Positions 26,497-35,591 are shown, counted from the first letter of the stretch. The stretch is 64,000 bases of DNA from Vibrio coralliilyticus ATCC BAA-450 (GCF_000176135.1 NZ_ACZN01000018.1:620001-684000); one strand, 5' to 3'. Program-made: numbers and translations. The notes: generated by a model from the sequence alone, not told the origin.

Positions 26497-27376
26497 TAAA
26501 AATACCCGCTACTGGGATGAGAAACGAGCGCAGCTTGCAGAACAAGGTTATACCGTTATCGAGTCCATTGTCCCGCAGGAGTTATGCCAGTCATCCATAG
26601 AAGCGATCTGCTCTTTTATGGAAGTCGACCTCAACAATAGAGACACCTGGTACAAACAGGACCCAATCAATGACACGGGTTCCGTCCCGATGCATCATCA
26701 CCCAGCATTTTGGCAGGTTCGTCAACATCCAGACGTTTATCAGGCCTTCGCTCAGCTTCTAAACGAAGAACAATTGTGGGTCACCATGGATCGCGCTTCT
26801 TTTAAACCACCGTGCCGTTATGACCTACCGCAATATGGCAATGATTCGAATCGAATGCATTGGGATTATGATTTCCGTCAAATGGATATTCCTGTCTACC
26901 AGGGATTGATCTACCTGACTGATACAGAAAAAGAACAAGGTGCGTTTGGTGGTCTACCACAAGTGTATCGCCAGATTATCGACAACACGTTCCACGATCC
27001 AAGCCTGTTTGATCAGTTCACGATTAATGGATTGTATCTGGAGGATGTCTACCCTTTCACCGAGCAAGACGTCACGAAGATAGATGCCCCTGCTGGCAGT
27101 TTAGTTATCTTTGACAGCCGTTTACCGCATGGCAACGTTTGTACTCACCATCTCAACCCTCGCCTTGTTCAGTTTATTGCTATGTACAAAGCCGACAGCC
27201 AAGAGCACGTGCCCCCAGTGCTGTACCAATCACGAGAAGAGCGCGTGAATTGCTACCAAAACGCTCGTCCACCAGCGTGGCTACGTGGCTGGCGCGGTCA
27301 GCTCGATCCTGAACCCTTTACACCGCTTGAACTCACTCCTCTGGGCAGAAAATTGGTAGGACTAGAGTCATGGTAA
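26489..27376 (+). CDS. Phytanoyl-CoA dioxygenase (PhyH)-family Fe(II)/2-oxoglutarate oxygenase
   Basis: The start is placed at ATG 26489, eight bases after AAGGAGG, giving 295 residues; a longer frame runs back into the aminotransferase gene. The 2-His-1-carboxylate iron site is visible as His124 and Asp126 in NRMHWDYDF and the distal His214 in FDSRLPHGN. Arg225 in HLNPRLVQF probably holds 2-oxoglutarate. Family members hydroxylate small molecules, acyl chains and natural products. Sitting between a sugar aminotransferase and a transporter, it probably hydroxylates or tailors the product of this cluster, which is unusual for simple surface-sugar loci. It overlaps the neighbours on both sides. 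Confidence 0.87.
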   Translation: MDSKNTRYWDEKRAQLAEQGYTVIESIVPQELCQSSIEAICSFMEVDLNNRDTWYKQDPINDTGSVPMHHHPAFWQVRQHPDVYQAFAQLLNEEQLWVTMDRASFKPPCRYDLPQYGNDSNRMHWDYDFRQMDIPVYQGLIYLTDTEKEQGAFGGLPQVYRQIIDNTFHDPSLFDQFTINGLYLEDVYPFTEQDVTKIDAPAGSLVIFDSRLPHGNVCTHHLNPRLVQFIAMYKADSQEHVPPVLYQSREERVNCYQNARPPAWLRGWRGQLDPEPFTPLELTPLGRKLVGLESW

Positions 27377-28548
27377 AGCCAAGTCACTCACGGCAGCCAA
27401 GTTGGTTGGCGGTTACTATGCCCGCTCTGTGGCTGTTCTTTGCGTTAGGCTTGAACATTGGCAGTTGGGCATCGCGACTCGCGGACTTGAAAATCGCCAT
27501 GAGCATTACCGACATGGAACTCGGTTTTTTCCTTCTCGCGACAAGTCTTGGTGCGATCTCCGCTTTTCCGCTCACCATCTGGCTACTGCGCCATGTAGGT
27601 GCGCGAAAAATGGCACTGCTACTAGGAAGTATTGCCGCTTGTTTGCTCCCTTTAATCATGAACAACACTTCCTATCACTTAGGTTTGGTTTTGATGTTTA
27701 TTGAGGGCATATGCTGCGCAGGGCTTAACGCCGCGATTAACACTTACGGCAGTGACATCGAACGTAAACACGACATTAAATGCATGTCCCGCTTGCATGC
27801 CGTGTTCAGCTTAGGATTGGCGGCAGCGGCTTTGATTTCAATGGGTCTGATTCGCTTTGTTTCGTCCGAACTGATTGTTCATGGCGCCGTCATTTGTGTA
27901 TCGCTTTTGATGTTGTTTGCCGTTGCTTATCGAACCTCGGAGCAGTGCCGAACATCCGATTCAGACGACAAACAGCCTGAACCAGAACTGATCAACAAAA
28001 CAACCTTAGTGCTTGGCATCATAGTCCTGAGTGCAACCATCATCGAGGGCTCAATGAATGATTGGAGCGCGATTTATCTCAAAGATGTGATTGACGTTAG
28101 CCCGTCGCTCGCCCCTTCGGGTGTCTTGGTGTTCTCCGCTGCGATGTTCATTGGCCGACTCTTTGCTGACAGCCTGCGCTCACAATACAACGACGCCATC
28201 CTGATTGCCTTTGCCGGACTTATCGTCAGCTTTTCACTTGCAACAGGCGTGTGGCTGTCTGGGCTTTACGCTTCATGGATATCATTCGCTATTGTCGGCT
28301 TAACCGTCTCTTTGGTTTCACCCATCATTTACGCTTCAGCGGCTGCCATTGGCCCCGGGTGTTTATCGCTAATTTCCACCTTTGGTTCCATTGGCGGTTT
28401 AGCGGGCCCACCGACTATCGGTTTCATCGCCACGCATTTTGGCCTGACCAGCGGCATGTATTTCGTCGCCGCCAGCGGCTTAGTCATTGGTATTGCGGCC
28501 TTAAAGCTTGCCAAGCATCAGCACACACCTCAATACGCATCACTTTAG
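27370..28548 (+). CDS. MFS transporter in the sugar cluster
   Basis: This 392-residue transporter has about 12 membrane helices. The start includes WLAVTMPALWLFFALGLNIGSWASRLADL, a pattern seen in the YbjJ/fucose-permease-like branch of the major facilitator superfamily, with the loop motif RHVGARKMALLLG. The ATG lies 7 bp inside the dioxygenase gene, so it is coupled to it. In this context it may export the finished product or import a precursor; the family includes both directions. The substrate is unknown. Confidence 0.87.
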   Translation: MVKPSHSRQPSWLAVTMPALWLFFALGLNIGSWASRLADLKIAMSITDMELGFFLLATSLGAISAFPLTIWLLRHVGARKMALLLGSIAACLLPLIMNNTSYHLGLVLMFIEGICCAGLNAAINTYGSDIERKHDIKCMSRLHAVFSLGLAAAALISMGLIRFVSSELIVHGAVICVSLLMLFAVAYRTSEQCRTSDSDDKQPEPELINKTTLVLGIIVLSATIIEGSMNDWSAIYLKDVIDVSPSLAPSGVLVFSAAMFIGRLFADSLRSQYNDAILIAFAGLIVSFSLATGVWLSGLYASWISFAIVGLTVSLVSPIIYASAAAIGPGCLSLISTFGSIGGLAGPPTIGFIATHFGLTSGMYFVAASGLVIGIAALKLAKHQHTPQYASL

Positions 28549-28557
28549 GAAAACAGC

Positions 28558-29397
28558 ATGTTAATCAGTATCATTATTCCGACTTACAACTGCGCTAACC
28601 TTCTAGAGAAGACGCTCGAATCACTTTGCCAACAGTCGTTGCAAACCGAGTGCTTCGAAGTCATCGTTGCTGATGATGGGTCGTCAGACAATACCGAACA
28701 GATGGTCAAAAGCTTTGCTTCTCGGCTGAACATCGGTTACTGCTTTCAGCCCGATTTAGGATTCAGAGCGGCGAGCGCACGCAACCTTGGCAGTCAGCAA
28801 GCGGTTGGCGAATATCTATTTTATTTGGATAGCGGCGTAGTTCTTGAACAACACGCACTACAAATACACCTTGCCGAAATGGAAAGAAACCCAGATCACA
28901 TCCAGATTGGATTCTGCCACGGTTTTGAAGAGCATTTCGTCGCAAACAATACCTTCTCTCAGTTACTCGATAGCAACGATTTCAACACGTTGTTTGACTC
29001 TTTGACGCAACAAGATTCGAATTTAGATTGCCGCCAGCAACTGCTCAATCAAATCGGGCATATGAGAGGCTTCGACACTCATCCGTGGCTGTTTTTCTGG
29101 GGTGGACACCTATTTGCTAAAACCTCTGATTTTGTTGAAGCCGGCGGTTTTGATGAGAACTTTACCCATTGGGGCGGCGAAGATGTCGAGCTGGGGCTGA
29201 GGCTATTTAACGCCGGACATAAGTTTACGCTACTGTTGGATGCCAAGGCCTACCACATCCCACACCCCAAAGCAGAAACTGCTGGGTCGGAAGCGACACA
29301 TAACAACTGCCATTACATCCACGATAAGCACCAGTTACCGATTACAGAACGTATGTTGGCGGAGAGCTGGGAAGACATCGTCCGGAGCGTCAGTTAA
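28558..29397 (+). CDS. Family 2 glycosyltransferase
   Basis: This 279-residue GT-A enzyme has a nucleotide-binding N-terminus (LISIIIPTYNCANLLEKTLESL, VIVADDGSSDNTEQMV) and a C-terminal galactosyltransferase-like segment (FFWGGHLFAKTSDFVEAGGFDENFTHWGGEDVELGLRL) in which WGGED supplies the catalytic acidic residues. There is no membrane helix. It should transfer a sugar from an activated donor to an acceptor made by this cluster. AGGAAAA precedes the ATG, nine bases after the transporter stop. Confidence 0.9.
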   Translation: MLISIIIPTYNCANLLEKTLESLCQQSLQTECFEVIVADDGSSDNTEQMVKSFASRLNIGYCFQPDLGFRAASARNLGSQQAVGEYLFYLDSGVVLEQHALQIHLAEMERNPDHIQIGFCHGFEEHFVANNTFSQLLDSNDFNTLFDSLTQQDSNLDCRQQLLNQIGHMRGFDTHPWLFFWGGHLFAKTSDFVEAGGFDENFTHWGGEDVELGLRLFNAGHKFTLLLDAKAYHIPHPKAETAGSEATHNNCHYIHDKHQLPITERMLAESWEDIVRSVS

Positions 29398-29486
29398 TCA
29401 GGGCAATCAACCCAATGAGCCGCCCAGAACCTTTTTAACATTATCGGGCATAAATCATTGCTATTGAGTGAAATCAGGAAGCGACC

Positions 29487-30758
29487 ATGACAAGTGTATG
29501 TGATATTTCAAGCAGAGAGCCATTACAACCTGCGGCGATGTCTGCTGAAGGCGTTGCCAAACTAGACCTTAGAACCGGAGGGCAGCAAGAGCCTATTATC
29601 GTAAAGCATTCGCCTCCAATGAATGATCCTAGCCTGAACATCGCCGCTTTACTCGGGCGTGAGGCGATCACTTCAAACCAGCAGCTACTGGCAAAAAACA
29701 TTACCGGCAAGAATGTCATGGTGACAGGCGCTGGCGGCTCGATTGGCTCGGAATTGTGCCGACAAGTGCTCAAGCAAAACCCCAAAAGCCTGATTCTGTT
29801 TGAGCTGAATGAATATAACCTCTATCAAATTGATCAAGAGTTAAGCGGCGGTGCGAAAAACAGCACAGGCACAGTAAAGATTATTCCAATACTGGGCTCA
29901 GTCCAAACCGAGCAACGCCTGATAACGCTCATGAAAAACCACAAAGTGGACACCATCTACCACACCGCCGCCTATAAGCATGTTCCATTGGTCGAAGACA
30001 ATATCATCGCGGGCATCCAGAACAATGTGTTTGGTACGTTATCGTGTGCTCAAGCCGCGATTGAGGCCAAAGTAGAAAACTTTACCCTTATCTCCACGGA
30101 TAAGGCAGTCAGGCCGACCAATATTATGGGCGCCAGTAAACGACTGGCTGAGTTAGTTCTGCAAGCTTTAGCAGACAAAAAAACCGCGACTACCTTTACC
30201 ATTGTCCGATTTGGCAATGTCCTTGGTTCATCGGGTTCGGTTGTTCCACTGTTCAAAAAGCAGATCGAAGCAGGCGGCCCAATCACTATTACACATCCGG
30301 AAATCGTCCGCTATTTCATGCTTACTCAAGAAGCAGCGGAACTGGTCATTCAAGCCAGCGCTATGGGCCACAATGGACAGGTGTTTGTGCTGGATATGGG
30401 CGAGCCGGTCAAGATCGTTGAGCTGGCACGTAAGATGATTCAATTATCGGGTAAGAAAGAAGGTTTACTGGGCAACACGCATCACGATGAAATTGCTATC
30501 CAGTTCATTGGCCTCCGTCCGGGCGAGAAACTGTATGAAGAGTTACTGATTGGCGGAAATGTAGAAGAAACCTGCCATCACAAAATAATGACGGCCATGG
30601 AAGAGAAGCTTAATTGGCAGGAGATGGCGTTAGTCTTAAGCGAGCTTGAACGTAACTGCAACGAACATGATGTGGTCGCCATCAAGCAGACACTTCTGTC
30701 AGCACCAACGGGCTACCAAACCGCTAACGTTCACAAAGAAACCAGCGACGTTTGCTAA
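29487..30758 (+). CDS. Soluble nucleotide-sugar 4,6-dehydratase (CapD/FlaA1/WbpM-type)
   Basis: This 423-residue short-chain dehydrogenase-type enzyme has the NAD-binding motif VTGAGGSIGSELCRQVL, then IYHTAAYKHVPLVEDN, then STDKAVRPTNIMGASKR, in which the Tyr of classical enzymes is replaced by Met as in WbpM/FlaA1. It makes the 4-keto-6-deoxy intermediate from UDP-GlcNAc or a similar donor. It lacks the membrane helices of WbpM but keeps about 70 residues before the Rossmann fold, more than FlaA1 or PseB. It lies 89 bp after the transferase with its own ribosome site and closes the cluster. Confidence 0.9.
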   Translation: MTSVCDISSREPLQPAAMSAEGVAKLDLRTGGQQEPIIVKHSPPMNDPSLNIAALLGREAITSNQQLLAKNITGKNVMVTGAGGSIGSELCRQVLKQNPKSLILFELNEYNLYQIDQELSGGAKNSTGTVKIIPILGSVQTEQRLITLMKNHKVDTIYHTAAYKHVPLVEDNIIAGIQNNVFGTLSCAQAAIEAKVENFTLISTDKAVRPTNIMGASKRLAELVLQALADKKTATTFTIVRFGNVLGSSGSVVPLFKKQIEAGGPITITHPEIVRYFMLTQEAAELVIQASAMGHNGQVFVLDMGEPVKIVELARKMIQLSGKKEGLLGNTHHDEIAIQFIGLRPGEKLYEELLIGGNVEETCHHKIMTAMEEKLNWQEMALVLSELERNCNEHDVVAIKQTLLSAPTGYQTANVHKETSDVC

Positions 30759-30770
30759 CAAGGTAAAACG

Positions 30771-30798
30771 AACCGGAAACCTAAATGGGCTTCCGGTT
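30771..30798. terminator. Hairpin between convergent genes
   Basis: AACCGGAA (30771-30778) pairs with TTCCGGTT (30791-30798). It separates the dehydratase (plus) from iolG (minus). On the minus strand a T-rich stretch follows, so it probably ends transcripts from that side at least. Confidence 0.65.
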
Positions 30799-30805
30799 GA
30801 ATTTC

Positions 30806-31789
30806 TTATAGTGAAACGGTCTTTTTGCTACGCAGTGATTCCAGCGCCGCATCAGCCAGTCTGAGTGCATATTCGCCATCATCACCTGAACACTCAGGCT
30901 CAGCGCCATTGAGCACATCAACAAAGTGTTGCCATTCCGCGATGTAAGCGTCTTTGTATCGCTCTAGGAAGAAATGCATTGGCTTGGCTGATTGCCTGCC
31001 CTGGTCGCTAAGCTGGCTAACCAAGTTTTCATTTTGGTTCGCTGCCTGAAGCATGCCAAGCTCACCATGAAGCTCGATACGCTGATCGTAACCATAGCCT
31101 GAACGGCGGCTGTTCTGGATCGTTGCCATTGCACCGGAAGGAAATTCCAACACCAAAACACCAGTGTCGATATCACCCGCAGCTCCGATTTCCGGGTTCA
31201 CTTTACAACTGCCATGCGCTGTAATGGAAACAGGGTCTTCCCCAAGAATAAAACGCGCCATGTCTAAGTCGTGAATCGTCATGTCGCGGAACATGCCTCC
31301 AGACACCTTCACATAATCAGCGCCCGGTGGTTCTGGATCACGAGACGTTATGGTCAGTGTCGCAGGCTCACCAATTGCTCCCTGATTCAATTTGTTTTTC
31401 AGTGTTCTGAATTGAGGGTCGTAACGTCGGTTAAAACCGACTAGCATCGGTACTTGATGCTGCTTAACCACCGCTAAACAGTCTCTGACTCGGCTCAAAT
31501 CAAGATCGATCGGTTTCTCACAGAAAATGGCTTTCCCTGCTTTTGCCGCCAGTTCGATCAAATCTGCGTGTGTATCCGTTGCAGAACAAATACACACCGC
31601 ATCAATCTCACTGTCTTGCATTGCTTCTTCGATACTCTGTCGCTTAGCGCCATACTGCTGACACAGCATATTGGCATTAACGTCATAGGGGTCGATGACA
31701 GAAAACAAACGGGTTTCCGGGTGATTGGCAATGTTAACAGCATGCACTTGTCCAATCCGCCCTGCTCCAAACAGTGCGATATTAAACAT
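30806..31789 (-). CDS. iolG: Inositol 2-dehydrogenase
   Basis: This 327-residue Gfo/Idh/MocA oxidoreductase has the NAD-binding start NIALFGAGRIGQVHAVNIANHPE, the EKP motif in AIFCEKPIDLDL, and a later DMTIHDLDMARFILGE whose Asp-His region is the IolG catalytic site. It oxidises myo-inositol to 2-keto-myo-inositol (scyllo-inosose), the entry step of the iol pathway. It is the last gene of the minus-strand iol block 1, separated from iolB by 144 bp containing several hairpins. AAGGAG precedes the ATG. Confidence 0.92.
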   Translation of the reverse strand: MFNIALFGAGRIGQVHAVNIANHPETRLFSVIDPYDVNANMLCQQYGAKRQSIEEAMQDSEIDAVCICSATDTHADLIELAAKAGKAIFCEKPIDLDLSRVRDCLAVVKQHQVPMLVGFNRRYDPQFRTLKNKLNQGAIGEPATLTITSRDPEPPGADYVKVSGGMFRDMTIHDLDMARFILGEDPVSITAHGSCKVNPEIGAAGDIDTGVLVLEFPSGAMATIQNSRRSGYGYDQRIELHGELGMLQAANQNENLVSQLSDQGRQSAKPMHFFLERYKDAYIAEWQHFVDVLNGAEPECSGDDGEYALRLADAALESLRSKKTVSL

Positions 31790-31821
31790 TCTGTACTCCT
31801 TACAGATTAGGTAGGAAAGAG

Positions 31822-31900
31822 GCCCACTGGCATATCTCAGTGGGCATAAATGTGCGTGATTGGGGGTGACGCACTTTTCAGGAGCGCTTATGTACGCTCA
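31822..31900 (-). other. Hairpin-rich intercistronic segment between iolB and iolG
   Basis: Three inverted repeats lie in a row: GCCCACTG/CAGTGGGC (31822-31845), GTGCGT/ACGCAC (31853-31873) and GAGCG/CGCTC (31883-31900). They could stabilise or partly terminate the iol mRNA and so lower iolG relative to upstream genes. Confidence 0.5.
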
Positions 31901-31933
31901 AACTTTAGCGATATAAGTTCTTACTCAGGCTAA

Positions 31934-32764
31934 TCACTCAGTATCTGAACTCTTTGCGTATTGCTCAGAATTAATCCAAGCGTGGTCTTTTTCCCATGTG
32001 AACAACCATTTTCGAGTTGGGCCAGCCATCACATTGAGGTAGTAGCTGTTATAACCCGCCATTGTCGCCACTGGGTGGTAACCTTTTGGCACCATAACAA
32101 CGTCTTTGTTGTAAACAGCCATACACTCATCCAGCTCACGATCATCTGTATAGACGCGCTGCATACAGAACCCCTGCTCAGGGTCTAGTCGGTGGTAGTA
32201 GGTTTCTTCGAGATAAGTTTCCTCAGGCTCTGCATCTTGATCGTGTTTATGACTCGGATACGAACTGGTGCAGCCTTCATCGGTGTACACCTCAACCACT
32301 AACAAGCTATCTGCTTCTTTGTCATCAGGAAGAATATTGTGCACATAGCGCTGATTCTGTCCCTGACCGCGATGTTCCGCATCAATATCTTGCGGAGCGA
32401 TCAAGCGAGTTGGAAAGTTTCCCTTCCCCGGCGCCTGACATACGGCCAGCTCTAGCTGTGTATTTGCCACAACCTGCACAGCTTCTTTTGGTGCCACATA
32501 CACAGCGTAAGGTTTGGTTTTCTCAAACGGAGACATACGCTGACCGATGTTTTCAAAACTCTGGCTATCGGTAGAAATGGTCGCTTTGCCAGCAACCAAT
32601 ACCAAGCAGAGCTCATCCTCATTAGCATCCAGTTGTATCGAATCACCAGCGTTCAACTCGTAAACCTTAAAGCCAACGTATTGCCAGCCTGCCGATTGCG
32701 GCGTAATAGACTGCACAAGCCCTTGTGCGCCATCGGGCTGATATTTGGAAAGCAGATACGACAT
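31934..32764 (-). CDS. iolB: 5-deoxy-glucuronate isomerase
   Basis: This 276-residue double-cupin enzyme has the length and motifs of IolB: SYPSHKHDQD with metal-binding His residues, EETYYHRLDPEQGF, and MVPKGYHPVATMAGYNSYYLNVMAG near the C-terminus. It converts 5-deoxy-glucuronate to 5-dehydro-2-deoxygluconate. ATG 32764 is chosen because GGAG lies nine bases ahead; an ATG 15 bases upstream lacks a site. A perfect TGAAA-N6-TTTCA palindrome sits just upstream, so iolB-iolG may have their own regulated promoter. A second, divergent IolB-type gene lies at 35592. Confidence 0.93.
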   Translation of the reverse strand: MSYLLSKYQPDGAQGLVQSITPQSAGWQYVGFKVYELNAGDSIQLDANEDELCLVLVAGKATISTDSQSFENIGQRMSPFEKTKPYAVYVAPKEAVQVVANTQLELAVCQAPGKGNFPTRLIAPQDIDAEHRGQGQNQRYVHNILPDDKEADSLLVVEVYTDEGCTSSYPSHKHDQDAEPEETYLEETYYHRLDPEQGFCMQRVYTDDRELDECMAVYNKDVVMVPKGYHPVATMAGYNSYYLNVMAGPTRKWLFTWEKDHAWINSEQYAKSSDTE

Positions 32765-32817
32765 TGCGAGACACTCCATTCTTCACAATAAAACGAATTT
32801 TCCATTACACTATCAAA

Positions 32818-32833
32818 TGAAATAATTATTTCA
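32818..32833. promoter_or_regulatory. Candidate RpiR/IolR operator upstream of iolB
   Basis: TGAAATAATTATTTCA is a perfect 16-bp palindrome of the form TGAAA-N6-TTTCA. The same form recurs at 41898, 57975, 58085, 58338 and 62337, always in front of inositol genes or their regulator. A weaker relative (TGAA-ATA-TTCA) follows at 32848. Confidence 0.6.
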
Positions 32834-32909
32834 CCAATATTTTAGTTTGAAATATTCATTTTGTGGACTGAGTAACAAATAGCCAAAGGTGGCTCAAATA
32901 CTGAAACGA

Positions 32910-33743
32910 CTAGCCAGATAAAAGTAAGCCCTTCATACGCTCTAACATCGCGGATGCGACATCATGATGATCATGTTCCCACAGTTGATCATTTAGGAAC
33001 TCGCCGGAATAAAATCCGTCGTAGCCAGTGGCACGAATAGCATTAAGATATTCCTCGAGCGGGATATCGCCATCACCAGGTAAATAACCGCGCAGTAGTC
33101 TTTCGTCAGGCCATTCTTGATTAGGTTCAGGACGTTTGCCATCGGAAATATGGACGTTATAAATGAGAGATGAATCCAACGAGGCGAACTCTTCTGGTGA
33201 TGCGCCGCGGCAGGCCCAGAAATGCCAGGTATCAAGCACGAAACCAAAATTGTCTCTAGCCACCGCATCATGCAATTTGAGGCAATCACTGAGTTTAGCG
33301 ATGGGTGTCCATGCCGCACCTTCGTATTGAAAGCGAATGCCAAAATCTCGGCCAATATCGGCAATGGAACGTATGTTTCGTGCCGTCAGTTGAATATTGT
33401 CTTCGACGCTGAGCCCGTTCAGCCCTTCAAAGGCGTTAAGCTGAATGGTTGGCGCACCAATATCGGCTGCAAACTGACACAAGGTTTCTGTCTCTTTCCA
33501 CAAGGTTTTCTGCTGGCTTTTGTCGGTTGTTTCAACACCACCAATAATATCGATCGCACTGGGCGTGATACCAAACTGGTCAAGGCGAGATTTAAACTGC
33601 TCAGCGGTAAATCCAGCATGAATATAACGCCAGAGTTTTTCCGTGTGGATTTCTAATCCCTGATATCCGGTTTCTTTGGCCAAGCGAATATCGGACAGGA
33701 TGTTATTGTGCAACGAGCACATGCCATGAAGAGCAAAACGCAT
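32910..33743 (-). CDS. Sugar-phosphate isomerase/epimerase-like TIM-barrel protein (IolI-like)
   Basis: This 277-residue member of the AP-endonuclease-2/xylose-isomerase-like TIM-barrel family has likely metal ligands in RFQYEGAAW (Glu), FVLDTWHFW (Asp, His), YNVHISDGK (His) and FYSGEFL (Glu). IolI isomerises scyllo-inosose and 1-keto-D-chiro-inositol in other bacteria, and that role fits this place between iolB and the RpiR gene. IolE, IolH and hydroxypyruvate isomerase share the fold, so the assignment is by context. AAGGAG precedes the ATG. Confidence 0.72.
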   Translation of the reverse strand: MRFALHGMCSLHNNILSDIRLAKETGYQGLEIHTEKLWRYIHAGFTAEQFKSRLDQFGITPSAIDIIGGVETTDKSQQKTLWKETETLCQFAADIGAPTIQLNAFEGLNGLSVEDNIQLTARNIRSIADIGRDFGIRFQYEGAAWTPIAKLSDCLKLHDAVARDNFGFVLDTWHFWACRGASPEEFASLDSSLIYNVHISDGKRPEPNQEWPDERLLRGYLPGDGDIPLEEYLNAIRATGYDGFYSGEFLNDQLWEHDHHDVASAMLERMKGLLLSG

Positions 33744-33815
33744 AAGAGCTCCTTATTGGGAGTCTGAAAGATTTTGGGCCACACAGTGGATAGTGGCCCT
33801 TCGATTAAGTGAGAA

Positions 33816-34661
33816 TTAACCGATTTCCCGACACATCAGGCTGACTGCCAGAGTTTGTGCCAGATACATGGAGCTACTGAGCGAGCGGAAGCCCATGACT
33901 TCCCCTTCCTTCACTTCAAAACAAACATCGTACTTGCTGCCATTTTCCGTCATTTGGTTGTCGGTAATAGCAACGATAGGCACCTGCTTCTCGTGCGCAT
34001 TTTCCACCAATTCACTGGTTTCCGGCGCGTAAGGTGTGAATGTCACACACAACAGGACATCTTTTTTGTTCATACGCTTTGTCAGAGGTTTCAGCATACC
34101 ACCATGATCATCGATTAAGACCACGTTATTGTCTGACTTCATCAGTGCGTACCAGAGATAGAATGCAACCGGATAAGCGCGGCGCATGCCTTGAATGTAG
34201 ATGGTTTCTGCTTCATCAAGCAGAGAGACCGCTTTTTCGAGTTTTTGTGGAGAAACGGCTATTTGTAACTGCTCAATAGCTTCAACATTGGCATGGCCAA
34301 AGTCTTGGAACACTGCCGCTGGCGAGTCCGATGCCATATCATCGTGCTCACGAGCCTGTCGCACACGCTCTTTATAATCACGCGGGCGATTCAGGTACTG
34401 CTCGCGGAACAACGCCTGCATCTGGCTAAAGCCTGAGAAACCCATAGTATTGGCAAAACGGCTCAGAGTAGAGAGCGGCACGTTCGCTTGCTCGGCAATG
34501 GTCGCCATAGTTTCGACGGCCACCAGCATGGGCTGGGCCATCACAAAATCCGCTACCTGCTGTAAACGCTGGCTGAGCCTATCGTAGCGCTTTACCACGC
34601 GATCACGTAGTGTATCTAAATCCGCAGGAACCAATTCCAACTGGCTGTTTTCCACTGTCAT
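33816..34661 (-). CDS. RpiR/MurR-family regulator, probable iol regulator 1
   Basis: The protein is about 281 residues, with an N-terminal HTH_6 domain (VETMATIAEQANVPLSTLSRFANTMGFSGFSQMQALF) and a C-terminal SIS sugar-phosphate-binding domain (AETIYIQGMRRAYPVAFYLWYAL). In several proteobacteria such proteins act as IolR and respond to inositol intermediates. It lies inside iol block 1 and has a paralogue at 62418 behind block 2. A GTG nine bases upstream is an alternative start; it is too close to the GAGGAG for comfort, so ATG 34661 is chosen with modest confidence. Confidence 0.88.
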   Translation of the reverse strand: MTVENSQLELVPADLDTLRDRVVKRYDRLSQRLQQVADFVMAQPMLVAVETMATIAEQANVPLSTLSRFANTMGFSGFSQMQALFREQYLNRPRDYKERVRQAREHDDMASDSPAAVFQDFGHANVEAIEQLQIAVSPQKLEKAVSLLDEAETIYIQGMRRAYPVAFYLWYALMKSDNNVVLIDDHGGMLKPLTKRMNKKDVLLCVTFTPYAPETSELVENAHEKQVPIVAITDNQMTENGSKYDVCFEVKEGEVMGFRSLSSSMYLAQTLAVSLMCREIG

Positions 34662-34678
34662 ACCCTGCACTTCTCCTC

Positions 34679-34690
34679 GAAAAGCTTTTC
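34679..34690. promoter_or_regulatory. Small palindrome between the RpiR gene and iolJ
   Basis: GAAAAGCTTTTC is a perfect 12-bp palindrome just before the RpiR gene. Its GAAA-N4-TTTC form resembles the iol operators with shorter spacing, so it may be an autoregulatory half-match. The support is weak. Confidence 0.3.
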
Positions 34691-34754
34691 TAATTCAAAT
34701 AATAACTGATTGGTGCACAACTGAATACATCAAGCTATCTATTCTGGAAATACT

Positions 34755-35582
34755 TTAAGCCAGAATTTCAAAATTTCGGATTGCTTCTTGTCTTACCGCA
34801 GGTATGACTTTCTGCATAAAGTACAAGCGATCGAACTTATCCGGCTCCTGATTGAGCAAGTCGCGCAGTCCATGACCAAATGCCTGCCTCAAGCAAGTGC
34901 CTATGTTAAATTTGGCGACGCGGCTCTGCTTAAGCTTGAGCATGTCCACTTCACGAATACCGCTGGTGCCGTGAATCACCAGTGGAATATCAACTTGCGC
35001 AGCAATTTGGTCAAGTAAGCCAAAATCTATCTCGCAGACAGGCTGAGTAAGGCGGTGAATATTGCCGACCGATATCGCGACACAATCCGCTTCACTTTCT
35101 TCAGCAAATCGCTGAGCATCTTGTGGACTGGTGTATATCGACTTAATGTGATCACGACCTTCTTCATAAGGCACTGATCCGATTTCACCTTCAACACTCG
35201 CTCCCAAAGCATGAGCAACACGCGCGACATTACGCGTACGACGGATGTTCTCATCCAATGTTAATTGCGAGCCATCAAACATAACTGAGCTAAAGCCAGC
35301 TTTGAGTGCACGGAAAACAATCTCTTCCTCGTAAGTGTGGTCAAGATGCAAACAAACTGGTGCACTGCTCTGCTTCGCGAGATTGAGAAACATGGATGCC
35401 GCAGTTTCAACACCGTAAAAATCCACCACGTCTTTGTTGCACGCCAGAATAACCGAACGATTGGTTTCCTCAGTCGCTTCAACAACGGCTTTGGCGTCTT
35501 CATAGCCAAAAACGTTAAAACAAGGAACAGCAAAATCCCCTGCCGCCGCTTCCGGCAGCAAATCCTTTAAATTAACCAGCAT
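34755..35582 (-). CDS. iolJ: Class II aldolase, probable 6-phospho-5-dehydro-2-deoxy-D-gluconate aldolase
   Basis: This 275-residue zinc-dependent aldolase is of the FbaA/GatY/KbaY/IolJ type. Visible features are FAVPCFNVFGYEDAKAVVEA at the start, the catalytic Asp and Zn-binding His in VCLHLDHTYEEE, the metal-site Glu region VEGEIGSVPYEEG, and the phosphate-binding GTSGI near VIHGTSGIREVD. In the inositol pathway it splits DKG-phosphate into malonate semialdehyde and dihydroxyacetone phosphate. Substrate choice rests on its place between two iolB-type genes. Block 2 instead carries a DUF2090 domain fused to IolC. Confidence 0.85.
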   Translation of the reverse strand: MLVNLKDLLPEAAAGDFAVPCFNVFGYEDAKAVVEATEETNRSVILACNKDVVDFYGVETAASMFLNLAKQSSAPVCLHLDHTYEEEIVFRALKAGFSSVMFDGSQLTLDENIRRTRNVARVAHALGASVEGEIGSVPYEEGRDHIKSIYTSPQDAQRFAEESEADCVAISVGNIHRLTQPVCEIDFGLLDQIAAQVDIPLVIHGTSGIREVDMLKLKQSRVAKFNIGTCLRQAFGHGLRDLLNQEPDKFDRLYFMQKVIPAVRQEAIRNFEILA

Positions 35583-35591
35583 AAAAGCTCC

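Noticed and set aside
24146..30758. Complete pseudaminic or legionaminic acid pathway
   Set aside because: PseG-like, aminotransferase and dehydratase genes are present, but no acetyltransferase, NeuB-type synthase or CMP-transferase is seen.
33222..33656. 144-codon plus-strand frame opposite the IolI-like gene
   Set aside because: Shadow frame; the minus-strand TIM-barrel motifs and ribosome site are clear.
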